A stretch of DNA of 64,000 nt from Prostheceraeus crozeri (taxonomy: Eukaryota > Platyhelminthes > Polycladida > Euryleptidae): positions 248,001 to 312,000 of the forward strand of contig CAJQUW010009087.1 in the NCBI GenBank assembly GCA_907163375.1, read 5' to 3'. Shown here in pieces: positions 1 through 10,262 of this stretch. Positions within the stretch are counted from its first letter, which is position 1; each line of letters begins with the position of its first letter. The notes under the pieces are model-generated. The model had not been told where the DNA came from. It saw only the letters and a list, made by a program, of their open reading frames with translations, and searched no databases. The translations under genes were made by a program, and so were the position numbers.

Positions 1-5
1 GGGGA

Positions 6-2484
6 ATGTATATTCATTCAAATTATCCTAAATTATTTGAATCAGAATATTATCAATACTATGGTGAAGATAGTTCAGAAATGTTTACAAAGAAAGTAGA
101 AGAATTACAAAATTATTTTTCACAATTGCTTGAAACAAATATACCAATGCTTCCATTAACGGATGAAGAAAGAAAACATTTTTATAATGAAATAAAATGT
201 TTTTACTGTGGAAAAGAATTTACAAATAATTATAAAACTGGCAGAGGTAGATATCTTGACAAGCGAAGCGACGGCTCTGCCGACAAAGTAAAAGATCATG
301 ATCATCTAAATGGATTATATAGAGGTGCAGCACATAATTCTTGTAATCTTAATGCTAATAAATTTAGATATAACTTTGTTCCTTTATATTTCTATAATGG
401 TTCTAAATATGATTTCCATTTAATAATGAAAGATTTATTTTCATCTGAAAAATTACAACAACAACAAATAAATGTACTATGTAAAACAGAAGAAGAATAT
501 TTTTCAATGCAATTAGGTTGTATTAGAATTTTAGATGCATTAAGATTTTTTACTCCTTATTCATTAGCTGTTATGGGAAAAGCTTTGAAACCTGAACAAT
601 GTAAAATATTAAATAAATATAATTTAAAACCTTTAAAAGGAATATTTCCGTATGAATATGTAACCTGCGGTTCACAGTCGAAGACTGATTTAACTGGAGA
701 TTTTAATTCTGTGAATAAAATTATGGAAGAAAAACAACTTCCTCCAATAAATAAATATAAATCAACATTAAAACAATCACAATTATCTGAAGAAGACTAT
801 GCAGAAGCTGAAAAAATTGGAGAGAGTTAAATTGTAAAACAATGTATGATTATACAATGAGATATCTTCAGATAGATGCATTAATCCATACTGATCTTTT
901 TGAAAACTTTCGTGACATGTGTTTAGAATATTACGGAATAGATCCATGTTATTGTTATTCTACACCAGGTTTAACATGGTTAGCAGGATTAAAACATACT
1001 GGTGTTAAACTTAAACATTATAAAGAAAATACATATGATAAATTATTATTTTTTGAATCTGGTATTAGAGGTGGAGTTTCATCAGTTTTAGATAATAGAT
1101 ATGTTAAGTGTTATAATAAAAAAGTAAATCCTGATGATTATGGAATAATGAAACCTTTATCTCCAGAAGAAAGCGATCAGTTTATAAAATTGTTTAATCA
1201 AAATATAGAAGGACTTATATCAAATGAAGTTAGTCAAGCAGCAGTTGATGAATTCATGAGAGAAAACTATTTGTTATATTATGATTTTAATAGCTTATAT
1301 TCTTCTTGCATGATACAAGAATTTTCAACAGGAGAAATGTCATGGTGCAATATTCTTGAATACGAACCTACATATGATGGAAATTATAATCATGGTTATA
1401 TATATGAAGTTGATTTAGTATATCCTGATGAAATAAAAGATAAAACAAAATATTTTCCTTTCTGTCCCGAAAACAAAATTCCCAATATAGAAGATTTTAC
1501 AGATTGTCAAAAATCTTTAATTCCTAAGAAATACAGACCAACAAAAAAACTTATGTTATCACAAGGTAATAAAGGAAAGTATGTTGTTGAAGGAAGAATG
1601 CTAGATTGGTATTTAGATCATGGAATGATTCTCACCAAAATACATCGAGAACTAGAGTATAGAAAATCTAGGTGGTTAAAAGATTATATAGAGTTCAATA
1701 TTGAAAAACGTAAAATAGCTAAAAGAAATAAAGATGATTTTGGAAACGTGTTCTTCAAATTAATGAATAATGCATTTTATGGCAAGACATTAGAAAATGT
1801 GCGTAATAGACAAAATATTGAAATAGTTTACGATAAATATAGATTTCAAATTTTAACAAGGAAACCAACATATAAAAGAACGACTAGATTTAGTGATAAT
1901 CTATGTGCTGTACATTTACGTCGAATCAGCGTAAAACATGATAAGTTTAATTTTATTGGATTCACAATATTAGAATTAGCTAAACTATTTATGTATAAAT
2001 TTGTATATGATTATTTAGCACCTGCTTATGGCAAAAACTATAAATTACACTTTACAGATACCGATTCTGTTTTCTTAGAATTAACAATACCGTATAATTC
2101 TTCACTTGATGAAGAAATTAATAAAATAAAAGATATCATTCATCCTTCTGATTTATGTAAAGTAAAAGATGAAGTAGAAGGAAATGAAGATTTCATAACA
2201 GAAGCTATATTTTTAAAATCTAAATGTTACTGTTATAATACAACTAATAATATTAAACACATAATACATTAAAAGGAATTTCAAAGGCATCAGTGGCTAA
2301 TCAAATAACATTTCAAGATTATAAAAATGTATTATTTAATAATGAAATAAAAACAGCATGTAATTACAGACTTAATTCAAGGAAACATAAAATGTATTTA
2401 AAAGAAGAACATAAATTAGCATTAGATCCATTTGATGATTAAAGAAAAATTTTACCTGATGGAATAACTACTTCACCTTTCTAA
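6..2484 (+). pseudogene. Protein-primed family-B DNA polymerase (PolB) of element A, broken
   Basis: Replicative polymerase of the Polinton type, expected to copy the element from protein-primed ends. Visible in order: a Cys/His cluster (CFYCGKEF ... HDHLNG ... HNSCN) typical of Polinton PolB, an exonuclease motif (FYNGSKYDFHLI), the GIRGG motif, polymerase motif A (DFNSLYSS), motif B (KLMNNAFYGK), motif C (DTDS) and the conserved C-terminal ITFQDYK segment. The N-terminus lies outside the window. The gene faces the ATPase gene, unlike in element B where both genes are on one strand. It has about three breaks. Its closest relative in this window by motif style is the PolB of element C, not that of B. 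Confidence 0.9.
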
Positions 2485-2590
2485 AGTTTATTTATTATTA
2501 TTTAAATTAGTCTAGAAAAAATTTTTTTATTATTTAAATCAGTCTAGAATAAAAATTTTATTATTTATTACTCAGTAAACAAATCTTCTA
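2485..2590. repeat. AT-rich spacer with short direct repeats
   Basis: Between the convergent PolB and ATPase genes lie two copies of a TTATTATTTAAATYAGTCTAGA unit and a duplicated TATTACTCAGTAAACAAAT piece. The second copy contains the ATPase stop region. This looks like local slippage duplication in a 3' spacer; no gene is seen. Confidence 0.6.
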
Positions 2591-3357
2591 TTACTCAGTA
2601 AACAAATGTTCTATAACTCTATCATGAATTTTTTTATCAATATTAATTGTAATGAAGCCATAATCTTTTGACCAAGCATTGTTACACGATTGTTTAAATT
2701 CATCTTTATTTCTTACGCATAAATCTCTTAACAAATCACTTAAGTTTCTTGCATTTATTTCAAATAGTATAAATATATTTGCATTCTTTCTAATAACACT
2801 TCCGTCTAATGAATACATACTTTGTGTTAAATAAAATACACTACAGTTATTATGTCTACCTCTTGTGAAATAATTTCTCTGAACTGACTGATTTCTATCA
2901 TTAACACAATCATCAAAAATTACACAATGTTTCATTGTTTTATCTAGTTTACTAGGATCTTGCATATTACCACTATCATCTATTAATTGTATTTTTATAT
3001 GCTTATTTTTATTAGATTCTACTAACTGATTATTTTTTGCTGCTTCTTCACACCACGAACTTATTTCTTCTTCATCTTCAGATTTTTCATATTATTTGAA
3101 TAATGAAGCAATTGCTGTTTTTTTAAGATTATTTTCAAATCCATATTTTAAAAATTGATAGACGGGTTGTTCTGCTGTTGTTGTATAAATTATAAGATTG
3201 TTATAATCTAAAAAATTTGGAGTCGTTAAAATTTTAGATAATAGATACGTTTTTCCACAACCTGATCTTCCACAAATAACTGACAAAACTTTATTAGATA
3301 AATTTGGATGATGATTAAATTTAAGTTTTTTTTATTTGATGGAGGCACTTCACTCAT
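2591..3357 (-). pseudogene. FtsK/HerA-type genome-packaging ATPase of element A, broken
   Basis: Homologue of the intact 255-residue ATPase of element B. Walker A is visible as GRSGCGKT and Walker B as VIFDDC, followed by the conserved FTRGRHNNC and QSMYSLD segments. In Polintons and adenovirus-like elements this enzyme is thought to drive DNA into the capsid. The start was taken at the ATG that matches the B gene (SEVPP N-terminus). The gene has one or two breaks. It sits downstream of the penton-like gene on the same strand, in the same order as in element B. Confidence 0.88.
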
Positions 3358-3453
3358 TTTTTATTAAAAAATTTTATTTTTAATTTTTTAATTTTTAAAG
3401 AAGAAGAATAAGAAGAAGAAGAAAATTAAACTTCTCTAGCTTCGCGTGGGAGT

Positions 3454-4242
3454 TTATACCTCCCGAACCAAAAGATCTATCATAATCTCTTCACCTCCAA
3501 AATTTATTTCTTGTCCTTTCTCATCAGTGATTCTAATGTTAATGTTGTTAATAGTTTTTCTTGTAATAGGGAAATATATTAATGTTTGTGGAAATACATT
3601 TAATCTATAACCAATGGGTACAGTAAAAGCTGGAAAACTGAATATTAAATTTGACAATTTACCATTTATATATCCTCCTTCAAAATTGTCACAATATACA
3701 ACAATTGAATTTATTTCAGTAATTTTTGGAATCTTCTCACCTAAATGATAACCTTGACTATAAGTTTGTTTATTAAATCCTAATAGCTTTGACAATGATC
3801 TATCATGATTAAAATCAACTTGATGATTTTCGTCTAAAGTAAGATAAAATTTATTAACTGCCGGTTCAACTGCAAAATGTAATTGTTTTTTATCTTTAAA
3901 TGGTATACCTAAATGTCTCTTAATTTCATTTGATATTGATTCAACTTCGTAAGAACCAGGAAGAAAAGTTAGTATTTTCCACGTTTTGCCTTTATCAGTA
4001 GAATATCTAAATTGATCATTCACATCTTTTATAACATTTTGAATAGTGTTAAATGTAGAGAAACTAGTCAATGCAATTTGATAATTTTTATTTTGTTCCA
4101 AATGTAGAATGGGTTCTAAATTACAAGTGTGTGATGAAGTAGTTGTTATAATTTTTAACGTCGTACTAAATTTTGATGAACCCAAAATCTCTGTCAAATT
4201 TTCTAACTGATTATTAATTTTGTCTAAATCTGCTGAACACAT
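3454..4242 (-). CDS. Penton-like minor capsid candidate of element A (262 aa)
   Basis: Reading frame looks whole. It belongs to a protein family widespread in Polinton-like elements, recognised by the order: NKNYQIAL near residue 50, FRYSTDKGKTW near 83, GSYEVESI near 100, LLGFN near 160 and FGGEEIMIDLLVREV at the C-terminus. The mostly beta pattern and constant linkage to the ATPase fit a minor capsid (penton/vertex) protein; that role is inferred from context and family, not from a visible catalytic motif. The B homologue at 34709-35497 is almost identical. A short GC-rich stretch follows its stop codon. Confidence 0.75.
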   Translation of the reverse strand: MCSADLDKINNQLENLTEILGSSKFSTTLKIITTTSSHTCNLEPILHLEQNKNYQIALTSFSTFNTIQNVIKDVNDQFRYSTDKGKTWKILTFLPGSYEVESISNEIKRHLGIPFKDKKQLHFAVEPAVNKFYLTLDENHQVDFNHDRSLSKLLGFNKQTYSQGYHLGEKIPKITEINSIVVYCDNFEGGYINGKLSNLIFSFPAFTVPIGYRLNVFPQTLIYFPITRKTINNINIRITDEKGQEINFGGEEIMIDLLVREV

Positions 4243-4324
4243 TTTTTAGTTAAAATTTTGAATAAATATTTTTTTATAAAAAATTAAAAACAACAACATA
4301 TTTCAGCTACGGGCGAAGCCCTAG

Positions 4325-5132
4325 AACCTTCGGTTCGTTATACTTTTATAATCCTCTTCATTTAGAATCTTCCTTGAGAATCTTCATTTCTAACAGTCTT
4401 TTCAATATAGCATGAATTTCATTGAAACTAGAATTATGTCCTTCTTTTATTGCCGATATTAAAATATTTAATCTATTTAGTAATTCTTGTGGATCATCTG
4501 GTAAAAATAAAGTTGTTTCTTTTTGTAATCCTGTTCCTACTTTAACTCCCGATAATAATAAATTTTCTAATTGTTTATAACGTTTAAGAGTTTTTCCTGC
4601 TTTAACTCTATCTAACATAGCTTTATATTTTATGAGATCTTCTACAGCATAATTATTTAAATCTGCTCCTCTTAAAAGATCAACAAAATTTCTATCTAAA
4701 TTAAAAGAATAAAACTAAACCTCGAAAAGGTTGTGGAAATATTTCTTTTTGTCCTAGATAAAATCTAGGTATTGTTTTTCCATCTATAAATGAAATAGAA
4801 TGTTCAAATTGCATAGATTTTGGTAATTTCTTATTAATGTTTGATTCTAGTAATCCATAGTCATCTAATATAGTTTTGTGTTCTGGATCTGTTATATTAA
4901 TTTGTTTATCATTATTTGTACTTTCTTTTTCAAGAGTTTTAAATGGTTCCATAGTTTTTTCAAAATCAGTTTTTACTTCCTCGGTTTGCTGCATTTTTTC
5001 AAACATATCAGATTGAATACGAGCTTTTATCATTCTATGCTGAAGATGATTTTCTTTCATAATATTTCTTTGTTCTATTAACTCGTCTAATTGTTTAATT
5101 CTTTTTTGATTATCAGCTTTAATTTTATCCAT
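4325..5132 (-). pseudogene. Coiled-coil virion-associated protein of element A, broken
   Basis: Homologue of the whole 33821-34651 gene of element B. The first ~90 residues are charged and helical (MDKIKADNQKRIKQLDELIEQ-type start), then comes a conserved core with PRFYLGQKEIFPQPFRG and, near the end, KRYKQLENLL and FLPDDPQELLNRLN. No enzyme motif is seen. Position between the membrane protein and the penton-like gene is the same as in B. Its role is unknown; the family occurs beside capsid genes, so a structural or assembly part is likely. About two breaks. Confidence 0.7.
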
Positions 5133-5134
5133 TT

Positions 5135-5998
5135 TTAAAATATAATATTTGAATTTTGTGGCAACATTGGAATACAACAAAAGCATTTTACTGAACAAAT
5201 CATTTTTTTATTGCTTTGTTGTCTGACATCTTTTCGTTTAAAGTTTTCTCGGTTAAAGTTTTCTCGTTTTAAGTTTTGTTTAATAAAGTTTTGTTTAATA
5301 AAGTTTTGCTTAAATTTTCGCTCTTTTAGCTCTTTTAGCTTTTCGCTAGTTTTTAGCTCTTCTAAAAAAAATTTATCATTTTCTTCATTAGAAATTTTGC
5401 CATCACTAGAAATTTTACCATCCTGTCTATTCTTATCATCAACTTTTTCGGACTGTAATTGAAAGGTTTGATTTACTTCATTAGCTATTTGATCAAATTT
5501 TTCAATCTCATCTAACGTAATAACATTATCATCACATACTCTTTGAAAGTAGTAATGCAATTTGTCATAGACTTCTTTAATATGTAAATGCTTAGTTTTT
5601 AATGATTTTCGTTTCTTAGTTATTAAAGATTTATCTAACATTGTAACAAGTGAAGTTGCAAAAACACCCGTACCTGTTAAAGCTGCAGCAACTACTGGAA
5701 TTACTAAAGCACCTGAAGATATAACAATTGTTAAAGCACCTAAACTTATTGTTAAGAATATGCCAATTCCTTGTGTTACATTCTTAACTTTAGTCCATCT
5801 CTTTCTTAATTTTTTATAATGCTCTAATCTTAATAATAATTGAGATTCCTTATCTTTCATATACCTAACTCTATCTTTATGTTCTTCTTTGTTCATCTTT
5901 GCGATGTTCATTAAAGTAGAACTACGTTCATATGATAACGAAGGATATATTCTTGCGGTTTCCTCCACTTTTGTTTCATCCACTTTTGTTTCTTCCAT
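5135..5998 (-). CDS. Two-helix membrane protein of element A
   Basis: First gene inside the right end of element A. Start chosen at the ATG giving MEETKVDETKVEET, which matches the B gene. Residues about 50-85 are basic and coiled-coil-like; two hydrophobic segments follow (near GIFLTISLGALTIVISSG and VIPVVAAALTGTGVFATSLV), then a long charged helical tail rich in Lys, Asn and Phe. No known domain recognised. Likely membrane-associated; a virion membrane-interaction or host-interaction role is only a guess. The tail contains short repeats of an NFIKQN/NFKRE type unit. Its promoter and first codons fall in the terminal-repeat region. Confidence 0.65.
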   Translation of the reverse strand: MEETKVDETKVEETARIYPSLSYERSSTLMNIAKMNKEEHKDRVRYMKDKESQLLLRLEHYKKLRKRWTKVKNVTQGIGIFLTISLGALTIVISSGALVIPVVAAALTGTGVFATSLVTMLDKSLITKKRKSLKTKHLHIKEVYDKLHYYFQRVCDDNVITLDEIEKFDQIANEVNQTFQLQSEKVDDKNRQDGKISSDGKISNEENDKFFLEELKTSEKLKELKERKFKQNFIKQNFIKQNLKRENFNRENFKRKDVRQQSNKKMICSVKCFCCIPMLPQNSNIIF

Positions 5999-5999
5999 T

Positions 6000-6630
6000 T
6001 TTAAAGAAATATTTTTAGTCACATAATTTTAGTTATCTCATATTTTAAAACCTGAAAAATGGATAAAATTCATGAATTTAGACGTTTTTAAAAACACCAA
6101 TTTTTTGATGATGTGTCCTTGAACGGTCATGATTTTAAGGGGGGTGTAAAATGTCATAATCTCAAATTTGAGTTTCTCAACTTTTATGATTTTTTCGGTG
6201 TCCTGGAACGGTCATGATTTTAAGGGCGGGTGTAAAATTGTAATTCTCAAATTTGAGATTTTGAAAAATTTGAAAAATTGGGTATTTTTAAAAACGCCTA
6301 AATTTATGAATTTAGGTCTTCACAACCTGAAATAATGACCAAAATTCATGAACTTAGTCGTTTTTAAAAATACTATTTTTTCAAAAAATGATACTTTTTA
6401 AATGTACTAAATTTATGAATTTAGGTCTTAAAAACCTGAAAAAAGGGTTCAATTTCATGAATTTATGTCGATTTTAAAGATACTATTTTTTGAATTTTAT
6501 GGTGTCCTGGAACGGTCTAAATTCATGAATTTAGGTCTTAAAAACCTGAAAAAAGGGCTCAAATTCATGAATTTATGTCGTTTTTAAAGATACTATTTTT
6601 TTGAATTTTATGGTGTCCTGGAACGGTCTT
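6000..6630. repeat. Terminal region of element A with repeated GGTGTCCTGGAACGGTC motif
   Basis: Related to the terminal inverted repeat of element B. The motif GGTGTCCTGGAACGGTC or a close variant appears four times (near 6110, 6198, 6501 and 6612), alternating with blocks containing AAATTCATGAATTTA. Two of the blocks (about 6400-6510 and 6510-6625) are near-copies of each other. No palindromic tip and no AGTAGTA end is seen. Confidence 0.7.
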
Positions 6631-9421
6631 TTGCCCATTACTCACTATTCATCACATAACTAATTATCACCACTTTACTTATTCTCCTTTCATAGCTATG
6701 AAACTGTGTCTATAACCTTCAATGCAGCATTATCTGGAATCCCTCGGATAAAAACACTATTTTATTATTAGAGGCGAAGGCGTTCAAGATAATGCATGTG
6801 ATCAAATTACTTTTATTTTCTTTACTTATTTCACCTGTCATTAGTTTCAATCATTAATGTGCCTTTATACGAACATCATTCCATCGTGCCTCGTAAATAC
6901 CCAATCAACTCCATTATCAACTAACTCATGTCAATTTCCATGAATGCGAAAGTCTAAGAAAAACAATTGTGATTATATAAATGTTCTGTTTATCAAAATC
7001 AAATTTGAAAAATTGCACGTTAAAAATACAAAGGCTATGAAATCACCATGAAGAAATCACAGATTGCGCAGACATGACAGAATATACATGTAAAGTCAAA
7101 GCGAGCGGTAAAGGGGATTGGGAATGAAATGATTGATAAAAAGTATTTTGAGAAGATGATTCTCGTGGAAGTTTTCTTGATCAGTTCAAATCTAATTACA
7201 GTCAAAAACCAGTATTGTTATCAAGATTATCATTCATCTGAAGACACGATTCTCCTGAAAAGAAGACGATAAACAACGGTTAACTTGATTATTGGTTCAC
7301 TCAGACGTCTCATGTGTGTGATTTCAATGACAAGTCAATGATTTTCACATATTCTATAGGAAACGATATTTTGTTATATTTTAGCTAGAGATGGACTGAT
7401 TTTCCGTTTGTTTTGATCTCAGAAGAGCTGTATAGTTTCTTACAATGTAGTTTTTATGTCCTGTCAAAGTGTCTGTCGTCAAATCAACTTCATCGATAAT
7501 TAAAAATCAAAAGACGAAAAAATACGAGCAATGATTCTTGAGAGTGGTTAGGTGTGAGGATTTAATAATGCAGTTCAGGAATTGTTCAAAAATTATTTAA
7601 AACTTATTTCCTGGTAATTCAATATTCGTTTCTGCTTTTCGTCATCATATTTTAAGTGAAAGTGGATGATAATCAAATTACAGAGTTAACCATGTGACAT
7701 TGATTTATGGACTAGTTTCCGTGAGTTATCTCAGCTTTATTGTTTATTTGTTAGTCATGATAACCACATTTCTAAGTTTTCCACATTCACAGGTTATTAA
7801 AGGGTGTGATAAGCTTTACAACATCAATTCGTCAAGTAAGAATGAAGACATCGGCTTCACTCTGGCGAATTATGGAACTTTCCACACAGAAATGTTCACA
7901 TCTAAAGCAGTGTACATTTTCAGGTTCAGGATTTCTCAGACTAATTAACTTTAGTGATCAGGGTTGACCTGTAGATTCCGATTGTGCCTCAGCTTGAGTG
8001 ACCTTCTTGTCAGTTTCACCGAAGGATGAAAATCCAAAACTGAAAGTAATTCTTTCAGATGACATTTTGCTGTCATCCTCCATGAAGACAATTGTTTTTA
8101 AAAGTAATAAACTCTGCAAACACTGCTCGCTAAATCAATGTTGTTGTGCACTGCGTCTGTATTTCAAAACTGCTGACAAAACAATGTCCAGATGATGTGA
8201 TATATTTGAATGTGAATAGAAATCGGACTCTGTGGGCAGTCACAAACTCTATGCGCACGTGTAAATTACGGAGAAACTTACTTCTTACCATCCTCCCTAA
8301 GAAGCAAGCTCACAGACATCCACATCCTCGTACACATTTTCCTGAAAGGTCAAGAACACACGGAGAAGTCAATCTTGTCATTGTATCAACCACAGCGACA
8401 GAAAAGACATTGAAACGCTGTACAAAAAATCATACATCAAAGCTCGTCAAGAATTCTACATCAAATCATGACCATAATCAAATCCAATTTCAGCGACTTC
8501 AACGGAAATGTCTTCTGTTCTGAGCATCTAGTGACTGCCGCAGAAACCTTTATTCATTTCTTTCTTCTTTTCAAATCGAATTCCTCCAAAAATGAAATGA
8601 TTGGAGTTAAAGAGTAGATTAATTATAGAAAAAGTTATAAGTAGTTATAATTTCATAAAAGTAGTATTATGATGATAAAGCAATGATCATGGTAATAAAT
8701 GTTATCAGCATCATTTTTGACCTATAATGACTCGAAACCTTTTGTGCAAAAGAAATGCGGATAACGTGTACGTCATCTGCAATTATTCTGCAAGTATTTA
8801 GCATTTTTATTACATTTCATTACTCCACGTATAATGACTAATTCATTGCCGACAAATATATTAGCAAAACTGATGGGAAATTCTGAACATCGCAAAAAAC
8901 TTTCTCCCTATTCAACTACAGAAGTCTTTGTACGCAATTTTCACAATATGACTACCTTACCAATTGCTGCATTATTAAAATGTTACTGCCAATTTATAAG
9001 TAACTTGATTTAAATTTCTTTTAGCTTTTCGTATAGGAATTCTCTGACTTATTGCGTCCGGCTTTATTTGCGGTCTTTAACCCTCATCGGGACACGATTT
9101 TGAGGCAACGCCAAAAGGACATCGGTTGACAAATTGTCAACATTTGTTTTTCAATGTATTAATTACAAATCAAATCAAATTCGCTATAAGTATTTGTTCT
9201 CTTCTATATTTGTGTCAACCTAACAACAGAAAAACGAATTCTACATGTAAGTAAAATGAAAAACAAAGTTTCAAAACATCATCCAGATTCGATGCCAGAT
9301 ATGATTGAACTTGTAAAAAATGATTGAACATTGGAAAAAGTCGTCGGTAGTGTAAGAAATTGATTCGAAGTACACCTGACAGAATAGCTTCAGTTATTCG
9401 CATCTTCCGCATCGGACGTCT
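6631..9421. other. Host-like DNA, no supported gene
   Basis: About 2.8 kb of moderately AT-rich DNA. Only short frames under 130 codons without recognisable domains are present, and none shows a convincing splice or start context. A ~150-bp dispersed repeat lies near 7230-7380. The last ~200 bp may be degraded LINE sequence leading into the LINE fragment that follows. Confidence 0.5.
7230..7380 (+). repeat. Dispersed repeat, copy 1
   Basis: Shares a block including CCTGAAAAGAAGACGATAA and GGTTAACTTGAT with positions about 48850-48940 in the same orientation. Diverged; family not recognised. Confidence 0.5.
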
Positions 9422-9887
9422 GTGTTAAACTTCAAATGGCATTCTCAACATACCTTTCCTCGTGTAGAAGCATCCCTCATGTTTTGGGTTCGTCGCTTTT
9501 TCGCTGCATGCTTCGTCAGTGACTTGAATGCCGCATTTGTTGCGACAAAAGTCGTAAAATGCGCTGATGACATAAATCTGATTTTACCTCTGAATGATGG
9601 TAATTCTAATGCTATATCGTTAACGTGAGATGAAAAATGCACAGCATTGGTGAAGTTAAAATACCATTTGATTGAATACATCCAAGTTTTTATGCATGTT
9701 CATAACTCGTCATAAACTGCAGCGATCCTGAAATTCCTCAGACCTCGTGTCTGTCTATTCTCGGAGTTCAAATCAGTCAGTGGACTTGGAGGGATCATGT
9801 TGCAAATATGCGTATAAGCGCAAACCGTCGATTCTATGCTATTCTTAAGATCAGGAACTATGTATATCCACTGAAGATCTACATGCT
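9422..9887 (+). mobile_element. LINE reverse-transcriptase fragment (5' side of the Polinton insertion)
   Basis: The frame contains KCADDINLILPL, a form of the reverse-transcriptase YADD catalytic box, followed by a weakly conserved LGVQIS-type segment and a helical region. It continues beyond the 36.4 kb Polinton at 46261, where the IRSIFEYACPVF segment usual for CR1/Jockey-like LINE ORF2 ends lies. The fragment is degraded, with frame changes between the recognisable blocks, and its 5' part is missing or unrecognisable. Clade uncertain (CR1/Jockey-like by motif style). Confidence 0.7.
9882..9887. repeat. Left target-site duplication of element C (catgct)
   Basis: The six bases before the AGTAGTAAG tip equal the six bases after the matching CTTACTACT tip at 46255-46260. 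Polintons make 6-bp duplications. Confidence 0.93.
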
Positions 9888-10262
9888 AGTAGTAAGAAAA
9901 CGGCGAACACTCGACCGGCGCCCCCCCTCTGGAACGACAGAGGTTGTGGTCGGCCGCCGTGGTGCTTTGAGTCTGACTCCCCCCCCTCTGGAACGACAGA
10001 GTGTCGTGGTGTGCCGGCCAAGTTGGTCCGAAAGGTTCGCTGACGTCCCCCCCCTCTGGAACGACAGAGTGTCGTGGTGGACTTGGGCGACCGCCAGGTT
10101 TTGTCTTAAGGCTATAGTGTGTGACGTTTTTCGTGCAATCTGATGAATGTTGTGTTGTAAAATGGGCTGTTTCGAGTGGAGTGGAAGCAGTGCTCGGATG
10201 TGAAAACGGAGGCCAGATTCGGATTCAGCGTGAAATTCTGCATCGGTATGGTGAGTTTCAAG
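9888..10262 (+). repeat. Left terminal inverted repeat of element C
   Basis: Inverted copy of 45879-46254. Starts AGTAGTAAGAAAACGG. Its outer 200 bp hold three ~60-bp subunits, each with a C-run followed by CTCTGGAACGACAGAG. The inner part is the start of the subterminal array. Confidence 0.92.

Larger units (their letters stand above)
1..6630. mobile_element. Polinton-like element A, right part (fossil)
   Basis: AT-rich virus-like element cut by the left window edge. It holds a family-B DNA polymerase on + and, on -, a packaging ATPase, a penton-like capsid protein, a coiled-coil protein and a two-helix membrane protein. The minus-strand genes are nearly identical to those of element B at 33.0-36.4 kb, so the family is young. 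Similarity to the B terminal repeat fades near 6630, and neither the AGTAGTA tip nor the palindrome of B is seen, so this end is probably truncated. The element is broken, with about six or more breaks over several genes. No integrase lies in the visible part. Confidence 0.85.

Noticed and set aside
4878-5462. Plus-strand hydrophobic frames over the coiled-coil and membrane genes of element A
   Set aside because: Antisense shadows; the same shadow frame appears over the B copy at 33872-34075.
7694-8523. Short frames in the host-like region right of element A
   Set aside because: No domain, no supporting start or splice context, lengths expected by chance.
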